From contig CBDUQI010000038.1 in the NCBI GenBank assembly GCA_965369325.1, positions 1-35,588 of the forward strand: a stretch of 35,588 nt of DNA. The letters run 5' to 3'. Positions 19,501 to 31,500 of the stretch are shown here, piece after piece (within the stretch, counting starts at the first letter, position 1; the number at the start of each line of letters is the position of its first letter). The notes below the pieces were generated by a model, which saw only the letters and a list, made by a program, of their open reading frames with translations, was not told where the DNA came from and made no database searches. The DNA comes from CBDUQI01 sp965369325 (GTDB lineage: Bacteria; Pseudomonadota; Gammaproteobacteria; Steroidobacterales; JBCBZW01). The translations under genes were made by a program, and so were the position numbers.

Positions 19501-22500
19501 ACCACCAAACTCGGCGTCGCGGCATTCGTGCCATCAGTCAGGTAAATGGTACCGGCGCCACTGATAAACCCATCGGCCGTGTTGGTGGTATCGCCCGCCC
19601 CGGCATCCATAGTGCCGGTGTAACCACTGCGATCGTCAATCCACAAGCTGATGCGCCCGCCCGCGCCGGTCGCATCGTTCAGGCTGTTGCCGCGTGCGCC
19701 TGAGGCCTCGATGCGCCCGCTACCACTCAGCACCTGCGCCTGCATGTAGATACCGCCACCGGCCCCAGAGCCACTGAAGTCACCGACGGCACCTCTGGCC
19801 AGAATCGCACCATCCAGGGCAACCACGGTGGCGAAGATGTCCATCGCACCGCCGCCATCGGCAGGCTCCGCCCCGCTCTGGTCTTCGCCCGCGCTACCGG
19901 CGAAGCGCGCGCGCTCCATCCGCCCGTAGGTGCAGTCGGTGGTAAAGAAGAACGATACGCCACCATGACAACTGCGACGATCGGTGCTGTTGTCCGGACC
20001 ACTACGGTAGTCGTGCAGGTAACCCTTGCCGGTCAGGTCGATGGACGAGACGCTGTCCACCGACAACGTGCCACCTACCAGCAGATTCAGGCGGGTGGGG
20101 CCGCCTGAGAACGGACCTGGCACGGTCATCGTCGCGCCACTAGCCAGCGTAAGGTTGGTGGCGGTAGTGACATCTTCCACCGTCAGCAAGGCGCCGTTGC
20201 TGGCGGTGATCGCATCTGCGTCCACCACCGTTGCGTCCATCGTCGCGTTATCGACGCTGAGCGTGTTCACAATACTCAGCGTGTTAGCACTCAGGCTGCT
20301 GAGGCTATCGATGGAGAGCTCACCCGCGTTGATGGTATTGCCATTCAGGGCGCCACCGCTGCCGGATACAGTCACTGTATTGGCGGAGAGATCGCCAGTC
20401 AGGCTCACCACCGCGTCCAGCACACTCAGACTGTTGAGCGCGACGGCCTGCTCGATGCGATAGCTGGCGCCACCGCTAATGCTCACATCACCGGCGCCTA
20501 CGTCGAGATCGCCGATCACCAGCAGGCCCTGCAGGCTTGCGCCGCCGATCAACGCAGACTGCGTCGCGCTCTCGTACTGCCCGGCGGCGAGGGTGCTCTG
20601 CGCATCAATCTGGCTGCCGGCGACATTCAGTATCTGCAGCCGGTCTTCGCCAAAGTCCAGATAAGCGCCACCGATCACCTGCACGGTGTCGTACACATGC
20701 ACACCGATCAGCTCGCCGCCGACCAGGCCACTGAGATTATCCGCCGTGTTGAGCACGAACGATTCCAGATCGTTCGTGAGCACGGTGTAGTGGGCGCTGG
20801 CTTGCTCGCCAGCAGAAAGATCCACCACCAGCCCGTCGATGCCCCAACCCTGCGACGGGTCGCTGCGGCGCCAGGTGCCATTGTTGGCCGCGATGCTCAG
20901 CACGTAGCTGCCGCCATCGCCCACATCGTTAAAGCCAGAGACGGCCTCGTCGGTGCTCATAAAGTCCACGCCAATGGCGAGCACGTAATCGCCAGCCGGC
21001 AGGTCGCGTTCGATTCTGGACAAGGTGCCCGCGCCGTCATCGTCGTCCGCTTCCAACTCATCGGCGTTGTTGATGATGCCGTCGTCAACAAACAGGCGCA
21101 TATAACTGTTAAACGCGCCGTCCGTCAGCTCCATCACCACGCGCCGGTCATCCGGCACCGTGAAGTAGTGATAACCAATGGACTGCGCCGTGTTGGGCGC
21201 GCCAATATTGCCGCCCAGGGTGAGATCCAGTTGTGGCCGTACGCTCACCTGCCACTGATCGTTACCAAGATCGGTCACGCTGTGAATGGTGTGGCGACCA
21301 ACGCTGCGCGCCGGCGTGCCGGAGACAGGCGTGCCCACCACATTCGGCGTGGTGTTATCGACAATCAACGCCGGCGCGGCAGTATTGCCTGCGTCGGTCA
21401 GGTAAATCGTGCCGGCGCCGCTCACCTGAAGCGTATTGGTGGTATCGCCAGCGCCCGCGTCCAACGTACCGCTAAAGCCGCTGCGATCATCAATCCACAG
21501 GCTGATGCGACCGCCCGCACCGGTGCCGTCATTCAGGCTGTTACCACGGGCACCTGCGGCCTCGATACGGCCACTACCAGTCAGCGTTTGCGCCTCGATG
21601 TGCACACCACCACCGGCGCCGGAGCCGGAGAAGTCGCCCACCGCGCCGTTGGCCACAATGGCACCGTCCACCGCGAGACTCGCGGCGAAGATCTCCACCG
21701 CGCCGCCGCCATCGGCTGGCTCGGCCGTGCTCTGGTCCTCACCCGCGCTGCCAGCAAAGCGGGCCCGCTCAATACGCCCGTAGGTGCAATCGGTGGTAAA
21801 GAAGAACGACACACCGCCGTGGCAGCTGCGACGATCGGTGCTGTTATCCGGTCCGCTGCGGTAATCGTGCAGATAGCCCTTGCCGGTGAGATCAATGAAC
21901 GAACTGGCATCCACCACCAGCGCGTTCCCTACCGTGAGACTAAGCAGGCGTGGGCCTTCAGAGAACGGGCCTTCCACGCTCAACTCGCCGCCGTTGCTCA
22001 AGGTGAGATCGCCGCTCACCAGCAACAACTCGCCCAGCACCGTACTGCCCACGCCGTCGATCAGACCATCGTCTGCCTCAAGGTCACGTCCGATCAGGGT
22101 GGAACCGCCGCTCACGCTCAGCAGGCCGTTGACATTCAGTCGACCGTTTACGGTGAGCGTGGCGCCATTCAGCAACGTCACGCTGTTGGCAACGAACTCG
22201 CCATCCAGTACCTCAGCAACGCCATCCACTACAAAGTTACCCAGCGAGTCGGGCGCAATCACGGTAAGTGTGGCCTGCGCCGTCAGGCCGCCCAGATCCG
22301 CCGTCACCAGCACGCTGCCGGAGGCTAGTAATTCGAACGCACCATCACTCAACGAGGTGGCGATCAAATCGTCGCTGCTGCTGTACAGGGTACCGAATCG
22401 ATCCTCAGTCACATCCACCAAGTAGTCGGTGCTGTCCACCGTAATAGTTGCCTGCACCGCGAACTGCACCGGATCGGCCGGCAGATCGGTAATCAGCTCA

Positions 22501-25500
22501 ACTGCGCTCGGCTCGATACTCAGCGCGGTGACGAAGGCACTGATATCGATGTTGGCCGCATCATTCGGGTTGTTGCCCGTGGCCACTTCCAGGCCATCGT
22601 CCAGCCCATCGCCGTCGCTGTCGGCCAGGGTCGGATCGGTGGCGAACAGGTTCACCTCATCGCCGTCGCTCAGGCCGTCACCATCGGTGTCGAAGATGCT
22701 CGGGTCGGAGCCCAGCAGCACTTCTGCCGCATTCCCCAGCCCGTCGCCATCGTTGTCTTCCAGCCCGTCGTCAACGCCATTGTCATCACTGTCGGTGAGC
22801 AGCGGATCCAGGCCCAGCGCAACTTCCAGATCGTTGTTCAGGCCGTCGCCGTCGAAGTCTTTGCCTACCTGCAGCACCCGCAGGGTGACGCTGTTGGCGA
22901 CCCGCAGTGCGGCGTTCTCGAAGTGACCGTTAAGAATCACCTCCACGTTGCTGCCGTCGGCCAGCCCGAAGACGCTCTGGTTCGGCACGCTGAAGATACC
23001 CGTCACCCAACTGTAGGCGCTGTTGCGCGTGGTGATGTCTATAAACGTCACCGACGCGCCGGTGATCAAGGCCGGATCGATCCCTGCCGCCAGTTCGCCC
23101 GTCAGGACAAAGTCGGTGCCTTCGAGGGCAAAAATCTGTGCCGGCGTGGGCACTCGAGCTTGCGGACTGCACAGCACCGCCTGTTGCGCTAGCACGGCAT
23201 CGCCGTCGCCCACACCCTGCAAAGTAGAATCCGCAGTGTCGTAGTCGTAGCAGGTATCCAAAGCGAACGGATCCAGCGGCGCGAAGCGCACCTGATCACC
23301 GCTGATACTCACATCGCCTAGCACCCGTGTGCCGTCAAGGTTCACGATCACCGCGGCACCGTTCTGCGCGCCCTCCTGCACCGCCTCGGTGTAGGTGAAC
23401 AACAGCGGCACGTCCGTCTCGTCGCTGAGGAACTCGTACTCGGCCTCGGCAATCGCTGGGCGCAGCTTGAAGAAGTCGAAGGTGTACTGCGCGTCTTCCA
23501 GGTTCATGCCCGGGAACAGCGGATCAATACTGCTTAGGCTGACGGTGACTTGCTCAGCCACCGTATCGGTCACGTCAAAGGTGCCGGTGCCGCGGCGGAT
23601 GGACAGGGCCACAGTGCCGGCGCTGCCACCACTGCTCGCGCTGCCGGTCAGCCCAAGCACTGCCTCAAAGTCCGCGTCCTGCTCGCCCTGGCCGATATCG
23701 ATGGTTTCTACCGCATTGCCAAACTCATCGATGACCGCCAGTTCCAGCGTTACCGTCTCGCCGGCTTCCAGGCGCCCGTCCTGGCCCAGCTCATCGTTGG
23801 TCTGCGCCAGTTCGCGGAATACAAAGTCGACCGGCAATCCGGGCACTACCGTCAATGGCAACTGGGTGATTGCCACTGGCGCGGTGCCGGCGTTGCCGTC
23901 ATCGTCGTACGTCGTGGTAACGCCCGGTACGCCCGGATGTGTAACGTCCACCGCATACAGGCCGGGCTCAATGCCGGTAAACAGATCCACCGTTGCCTGA
24001 CCGCCCGCCAGCGTCACGGTCGCGCGCTCGCCTTCGGTCAACTGTTCAATAACGATGCCGTTGCCGAAGCCAAAGAAGAAGCCGGCGATGGGCGCGTCGA
24101 GGACCACCTGATGATCGTTCTCACCCGTCACCTGATTGCCAGCGGCATCGTATGCCACCATCGCAATACTGACGGCATCACCCGCCTCCACAAACGGCAG
24201 GTTGGCGACGCGCACTTCGGCTAGCGCACCCGGGAGAATTTCAAGGTTCAGCAGTGCGGGCGCCACACTGGTAAAGCCCGGCAACACGGCAGTGACCTGA
24301 TACTGACCTGAGGCAATGTTCGTATCCAGCGGCAACAACACGCGCCCGGCGGCATCGGAAATAAAGCTCCCCAGATCGATGCTGCTGCCATCGTCGAGGC
24401 GTGTCGCGGTCCACTGCATCTCCTGATCTGGGACCGGACGGGCGGCAGAGTCCAGCACCTCGCCCTGCAGACTCACCGTCTCACCGACCGTGGCGAAACT
24501 GGGGTTAATCGACGGGTCGCCATCGGATACCAAGCGGATCTCGTTCGGGCGCTGCGTGAGGGTGACGTCCACCACGGCGCTTTCGTCAAACTGGCCCAGC
24601 GCATCGGTAATACGTAGCTTGATGCTAAGCACGGTGCCAGCACTGGCATCGTCAGGTGTGTCCACCGACGTGCGGATGCACTCAAAATCGCAGCGCCAGT
24701 CGTTAAACGTGGGCGTTGCCAGCACCTGCCCGGTCGCGGCGTTAATCACCTGCACACTCAGCCCGGCCAGGCCACCGTCGTCGGCATCGACAAATCCGAA
24801 CGCCTCGACAGCCAGCGTGCTGTCGAAGAAGGCAGACGGCGGGATGTTCAGCGTGAGCATGCTGGCGTCAGGCGCCAAGTCCGGCTCAATCTGGATATCG
24901 CGGGTTTGCGAGGCCGTGTTGCCGACATTATCCGTCACCGTCACCGTCAGGGTTTCGGTGACCGTGGTGCTCAGCCGATCGAGACGCTGATCGGTAATAC
25001 TGAACGTTTCGGTCTGGTCGCGGCGGCCGTTGTCGAAGCTGCGACTGTAATCGATGCCGTTCCAAGTCAGCGTCATCTGCGCCAGTTCGACATCGTCGTT
25101 GGCTGCAACGGTAACATCAAACACCGCCTGCTCGAAGATGCTGGACGGCGCATTCACCGTCACTACCGCTGGCGGGTTATCGGTGACGATGTTGTAGCTC
25201 ACAGCCGTGTTGGTCTGATTGCCGCTGCGATCTTCCACCGTCACGGAGTAAGTATGGGTCTGGCCAGCCTGAGCATCAGTCTCGGTGTAGCTGAGCACGC
25301 CATCGGTGAAGGCGGCGTCCAGAATCAGCCCGTCACGCCACAGCAGTGCCAGCACCACGCCACTGCCCGAATCAGACACGCCCACCGAGAGGGTGTACGG
25401 CGTGCCGGCGGCCAGGTCGCCACCGATCACAGCGCCGTCGATCGTGAACACCGCCAGCGGCGCAATCAGGTCCTCCAGTCGCAGGAAGCTCTGTGGCACC

Positions 25501-28500
25501 GACTCGGCCACGTTGCCATACACGTCCACCGCCCGTGCCTTCACAAACTCGCCGGACTGGCTCAGATCAAAATCAGCTTCCAGCACGTACTCAGGGCCGA
25601 GGTGGGTATCGATCAGCTCGTACGGTCCTGCCTCGCTCACCGCGTGGTAGAACTCCACCTGCTGTATCGGGTAAAGGCTGTTCACCACCGTGGCGGTGAC
25701 TTCAAGTGGTCGCGGCACAAACAGGCTGTCGATGCTCATCGCCACCTGGAAGGTGTTGCCCGGAATGCCTTCGCCCTGCAGCACCAACTGACGGCTCTGC
25801 GCGGTGACCACCTCGCCCCATAGCGATTCCACTTCGCTCAGCACGGTAAAGCTCTGCCCGTTCGGCAACCAGGCTGGCACCAACAGCTTGGCGTCAAACG
25901 GCGGCTCGCTGCGCATGCCAACCACTTGACCATTAATTGAATAGCGCACGCTGCGCACGCCCACTGGATCGTGCAAACTCAGGGAGATGCGATCGCCCAG
26001 CGCATAGCGCGTATCCAGTGCCGGGACGGCCAGTGCGGCAGCCGCACCATTCCAGCCCGCCGGCAATTCAAAAATCGCTACGCCGTTAGCACCGTAGCTT
26101 GCGATCAGCCGGTCGTGTTCCAGCGCCAGCGCCGTGACCGCATCACTGACGGTCACCAGCACGCCCGGCAGCACGCTAAAGCTGGCCGCATCCACTGCGT
26201 TCACCTGCCCACCGCTCGCCACCCAGATGCGGCCCTCGGCGTAGGTCAGCGCATCGATGCCCGCGCCCATCGCCAGTGTCTGCTCGGTGAGCAGTTGCGG
26301 ATCCAGCCGCACTAGATCGCCGGCATCAGCGTAGTAAACAAAGTCGCCGTCCGTGCTCATCGCACGCACCGGCTCGGCCCGGTCGATCAGAGTACGTACG
26401 GTGACGTTGTCGCCCGTCACCGGGAAGGTGCGCGCGAGCAATGCGTAAACCCGTCCGGCCGAGGTGGCCACGTAGAAGGTGTCGCCGCTGGCGCTAAGGC
26501 TAAGAATCTCGCTGCCATCAGCAAAGTCGTATTCGCCGCCCGCACCACCGGCATGCGGCGCGAACGCCACGCGCGTACCAATGCTCGCGGCAAGCGCGGT
26601 ACTTCCGGCGGCCAGCGCGGTATAGCGCTCGCCGCTGATCACAATCTGGCTGGCGCCGTCCTCTGCCACTGCCAACACCCGCTCGCGGTCGGGCTGCAAC
26701 ACATAGCGGGTGCGATCCGCATGCGCGACCGCACTGGCGGCATCGGCGTAGGCGGCTGGGAACACATCGCTCTGCCAGGCGCCGTGCACATCCTGGTAGT
26801 TGGTGACCGCACCGTAGAAATCCGCTGCACTGAAGAAGCGCCCATCCGCCACCGTCACACTGTCGGTGAAGCCCTGCGGTTGTTCGGTTTCAAACGCGAG
26901 TATCGCCCCAGCGCTCGGGCGTACCAGATCCAGCACGCCGCCCGCACCAGCACCCAGATAGACGGCTGAGGCAAGCACTTGTGCTTTGCTCACATCGCCG
27001 CCAAGCGGGGCGTCGAAGGTGCCGGTCAGTACCGGCTGCTGCGGATCGCGTACGTCTACTATCTGCACGCGCTGTGCAAAGGAGGACAGCGCCAGCAGAT
27101 CACCCTGCAGTGCCAACAGACGCTGGGCCTGCAGATTAATGTCGAAGCGCTGCTCAGCCAGCGCATCATCGAACACCGACAGGCGACCGTCGCTGCCGCT
27201 CACGTACCAGCGGCCGGCGTGCCGTGCCAGCGCCGTGTAAGCACCCGGGCGGGCGGCCAGTTCACTGAAGGCCGAATCGATGCGCACAAACTCAGCGCTG
27301 GTAAGGATGACAAACTCATCGCCCAGCGGCGCCACATCCAATGCGGTGCCACTGACCGGGATCTCGCGGTTGAACTGCACCGCGTTGCCCGCAACATCAA
27401 ACGCCTGCGCGCGGCCGTCCGTAATCGCCAGCACGCCGTAGGCGGTCACCGCAAGATCGGTCGTGATCCCCGTCAACGGATGCGTACCCACCACCTCGAA
27501 ACCGCGTGCCGGGTCGACCACCACCAAGCCTTGCCCCTGCAGCGCCAGCAACAGTCGCTCGCCCAGCCAGGCCATGGAAGTAATCGGTGCGTCGAAGCTG
27601 GCTGCCAGCGTGCCAGACAGATCGTACAAACCGGCGCCCCGTGCCAGCCAGGCATCGCCTATGCGCGGCAGCAACGCATCGAACGGCTGGCTCTGCGCAT
27701 TTACCGCAATACTCAGGTGGTCAATCACGCGGACGTCCTGACTGACCGTCTGCGCGTTGCCGAAGCCGTCCTGTACGGTCGCGATCACCGTGAGGAAGGC
27801 GGTACCGGCCGGCACTTGCAACTGCAGCGCACTGGCGTCGGCGGCCAGCAGGTTGCCCTGATCGTCGTAGACCGCCAGTTGCGTGCTAGCGCCGATGCCG
27901 TACTCGCCGCCCAGCGCAAAACTGGCATCCGCGCCACTGATTAACCGCGCGCTGAGCCCAAGAATCTGCGGCGCCGCGAGCGTCACACGTGGGAACACGC
28001 GCAAGCCCACTTCGCCGAGGCTGTAGCGCCCTTCATCGCCGTAGTAGGCGCGTACCTGCAGGAACAGATTCTCCTGCTGGTCAACCCTTGGCAGCGTGAG
28101 TGATACGCGCGCGCCACGGGTGACCGTCAGGCGACGGTCCAGCACCAAGCGATTGAAGTCCAGCAGCGTTACCTCGGCAAAGCGGAAGGCGCTGCCGAGA
28201 TTGTCGGTGGCGTCAAACTCGAGCGTCACCTGGTCGCCCTCATCGAAGGACTGGTTGTTAATCGGGGCCAGCACCGTGACGCTGTCCAGATCCGGCTGGT
28301 TGTCGATCAGCGCGTAGCTGATCAGCGAATCCACCGCACCGTCGACAAGACGCTCGAGGTCAAAAGTACTGCCACTGGCCGGGGTGCGCAGCCAGGTGCT
28401 AGTGCTGACGCCGCTGTCCGTGGTGCCCGCCTGATCCACCGCGCTGATGCGCAGACCGTGCGAGGTCAACCTAGCGCCCGCATCGCTCGCCAGCATCACG

Positions 28501-31500
28501 TTGATGGAGGCATCCAGTGTCAGGGACGTGCCATCCGCGGGTGATACCGCGCCCAGCAACGTCAGGCTGGTGGTGTTGCGCGCAAGGTTCACGCTATCGA
28601 TCGCGCCACTGCGGTCAGCCCGCTCAAGCGTGATATCAGTGCCGGTAAGGCTGGCGCGTGCCACAAACCACTGCTCGCCACTGGCCGTATACAGATGCTC
28701 GGCCGGTAGCAGCTCACCGGTGCTATCACGCAAACGCACCGACTCGCCGCCCAGCGTGCTGCTGGTCGCTACGCCGTCAACCACAATGCCTAGCGGTGTC
28801 TCGGTGAGCACGGCGCCCAGCACGTCGCCACCCGCTGTGGCCACGGTCGCGCGGCTGCGGATGCGTTGGCCAGCGTCGGTCAGTTCATGCAACGCGCCGC
28901 CGGCGAACGCGATGTCGATAATCTCATCGCTTAACAGGCCGAGCACTTCATCGTTCTGGTAAGCCACCCACTGTGAGCCCAGTGCAGCGTGCTCACCGTA
29001 AATCCAGTGCAGCTCGCCGTCACCGCGCACCTGCTGCACGGCCGACCAATCCGCATTCGTGCCCAGGAAGGTGAGTGAACCGTCTACGCCCAGCTGCATC
29101 CGGGACAAGACCGCGCCATCCCAGGCGAACAGGGTATCGGCGTCACCAAACAGGGCTTCGTAGCCAGGCAGGGCGGTAAAGGCCACCTGCTCAAGCGCGA
29201 GGCCGTTGATCGGATTCAACGCTAGCAACGAGACACCCGATTCGGTCAGCGCAAGCAAGCGTTGATTCATCACCACCGCATCGCGAATATCCTCGCCCAG
29301 GCTCACGCCCATCAGCGGAATAAACTGGCCGTCCGCCAGGCGGTAACCGTCCAAAAGCTGGCCATGCGCAGTAAACACGGTGTTGCCATTGGCTCCGACC
29401 AGCGTCCCGCGCAGTACGGTGCTACTTGGCGTTGCCAGCACGCCTGCCTGTAGCGGCCAGAAGCGCAAGGCATGTTCGCCACCCTGCATCTCCAGTGCGA
29501 GCAAACCGGTACCCGTCCAGATCAACGCGTCAACGCGCCCGCTGACTTGCAGCGCCAACACGCCCTCAGCACTTTGAATGCGATAACCGCCGCCGGTGAG
29601 ATTCACTGCCCACAGCAGATCCGCGCCACCCGCACTCAAACCCGATGCGGGCGTGAGATGCTCAATCGCCTCATCCGGTGAGCCCACCACATAAGTGTCA
29701 ATGGCGGCGCTGGCGAGGTAAGCCAATTTGTTCAGATCAAAGTCGACTTCGTTCACGAAACCCGAGCGGTCACGCAGGCTTGCCCGCACTCGCACGGTGT
29801 CACCCACATCACCCAACTGAATCCGTCGTTCGCCGGCCGCCATCTGCAGGCTCAGCACCGAGGTGCCCAGCGGGTCCTGCACATCAAGATCAGAGCTATC
29901 GGAGAAGTCTTCCATCCCCTCGGGAACTTGTGAATCCACCCGCAGCTCGGTCGCGCTCAGCACATTGGCCGACGGCACCAGCGTCACCACCGGGGTCTCC
30001 GGCACGCCCGAGTCGTCGATCACGTTGAGATAAGCCCGTGCCACCAGCGCACCGGATTGCACCCGCACCACCACGACGGCGTCGGTGAGCACCTGCGGCA
30101 TGGTCAGCGCGGCAGAGACCTGTTCCGGCCCATCGCTCGCACGATTGAGCGTGGTGACAGGCGTGACTGCCGGCACCCCGTCGATGTCGAAGAACACATC
30201 GGCCTGGGTCAGCTCGCGCATCCGCACTTGCAAGGTGGCCGTCTCGAACTCATGCAGACGCTCGCCGTTGTCCGGCGCCAGCACCTGCAGCGACGGCTCA
30301 CCGGCGCCTGGGTCGTATGGCTGCAGCGTAATACTGGCAACATCGCTAACATTGCCGGTGGGATCAAACGCCCGCGCTTCGATCACTACCGGGTCTAGCG
30401 CGTCCGGGGTAAAGGTGTAACGCCCCGGGTTGCTGAGCGCGGCATAACCGCCGCCGTCGCGCTGGACTTCAACCCGATCGATGCCGTAGGTATCAAAGGC
30501 CTGAATCAGCACATCCAGTGATTGATCCAGCGGTACCAGATCCCCGCCGGAGGGCGAGACGATGCTGAGCGTGGGCGCGGTGGCGTCCGGCACCAGCGGG
30601 TAGCTGTCGGCCACCAACTGAATGCCGTCAAAGCCAAACAGCAGACGCAGCTCCACCGGCACGTCGGTGGCCGGCGTGATCTCCTCCAGGCGCGGATGCA
30701 GGTAAGAGACCGTGGCGGTCGCCGCACTGTCGCTAAGCACCGCCAGTTCCGCATCGAACCACTGATCGAACACCCGGATTTCTGCGCCGGTGAGCAACTG
30801 GGTATCACCGGACAGATCAAACACGATGTCGGCGCGGGTGGCCTCTTCGACCGGACTCGGCTCGGTACGCACTGCGCCGATGGCAATGCTCGGATCGATC
30901 ACACTCGCATCAAAACGCTGCTCAGCGGCGTTGTCGTTGCGATCTTCCACCTGCACCAGGAAGGCCAGATTGTCATCGGACTGCAGCACGTTCACTTCGA
31001 AGCTGTCGCCAATCACGTTCTGCTGCGGACCAAAGCTCAGGCCGCCGTCACTGGAGCGGCGCACGCTGTAGTCCAGTTCCTCATCGGCCGTGATGTTGTC
31101 ACGCGCGCTGGCGCTCAGGATGTACTGACGCCCACGAATCAGCTGGCTGGCGAGACTGACCGGCTGGCCGTCTTCGTCTACCAGTGTCAGTTCAATCGGT
31201 GCCAATGTGTCCTGGGTGAGCAACTCGCTGGCAAAGTTGCCGCCGCTGATGCTGCCGCCCCCGCCGTTGCCGTTCAGCGCGACATTCGCACTGGCGTCGG
31301 TAATGGCATTAACGCTAAGCGCGTAGGACGCGTTGTTCACCAGGCTCACGCCGATCTGCGGCTGCAGCGTGAGGGTATCGCCGCTCACCAGCAACTCGAA
31401 CTGCGCGGTGACATCGCTGGCACCGGTGGCGTTGTAATCCAGATCCTCCGCGATAACGGAGTAACCGGCCACCTGTACCGGCTCGCTGAACACCAAGCGC

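Noticed and set aside
8290..22010. Regularly spaced repeats as a CRISPR array or mobile-element copies
   Set aside because: The units are 1.5-1.9 kb, fully coding in one frame, diverged at synonymous sites and have no terminal inverted repeats or transposase.
22011..22260. Filamentous-haemagglutinin (two-partner secretion) identity from the beta-solenoid-like strands
   Set aside because: The strands are only short lead-ins and linkers, no TPS domain is visible, and the true N-terminus is missing. The possibility cannot be supported from this window.
20697..22328. Plus-strand open frame of 543 codons opposite modules 1 and 2
   Set aside because: It is antisense to strongly conserved coding repeats. 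Similar antisense frames (17061-17978, 14166-14900, 8844-9809) recur opposite other modules, as expected for shadows of a repeated sequence. The translation is rich in His, Arg and Ala with no recognisable domain.
26979..27944. Plus-strand open frame of 321 codons
   Set aside because: Antisense to the propeller-like region of the giant gene; composition is typical of a shadow frame, with no signal, motif or convincing ribosome site.
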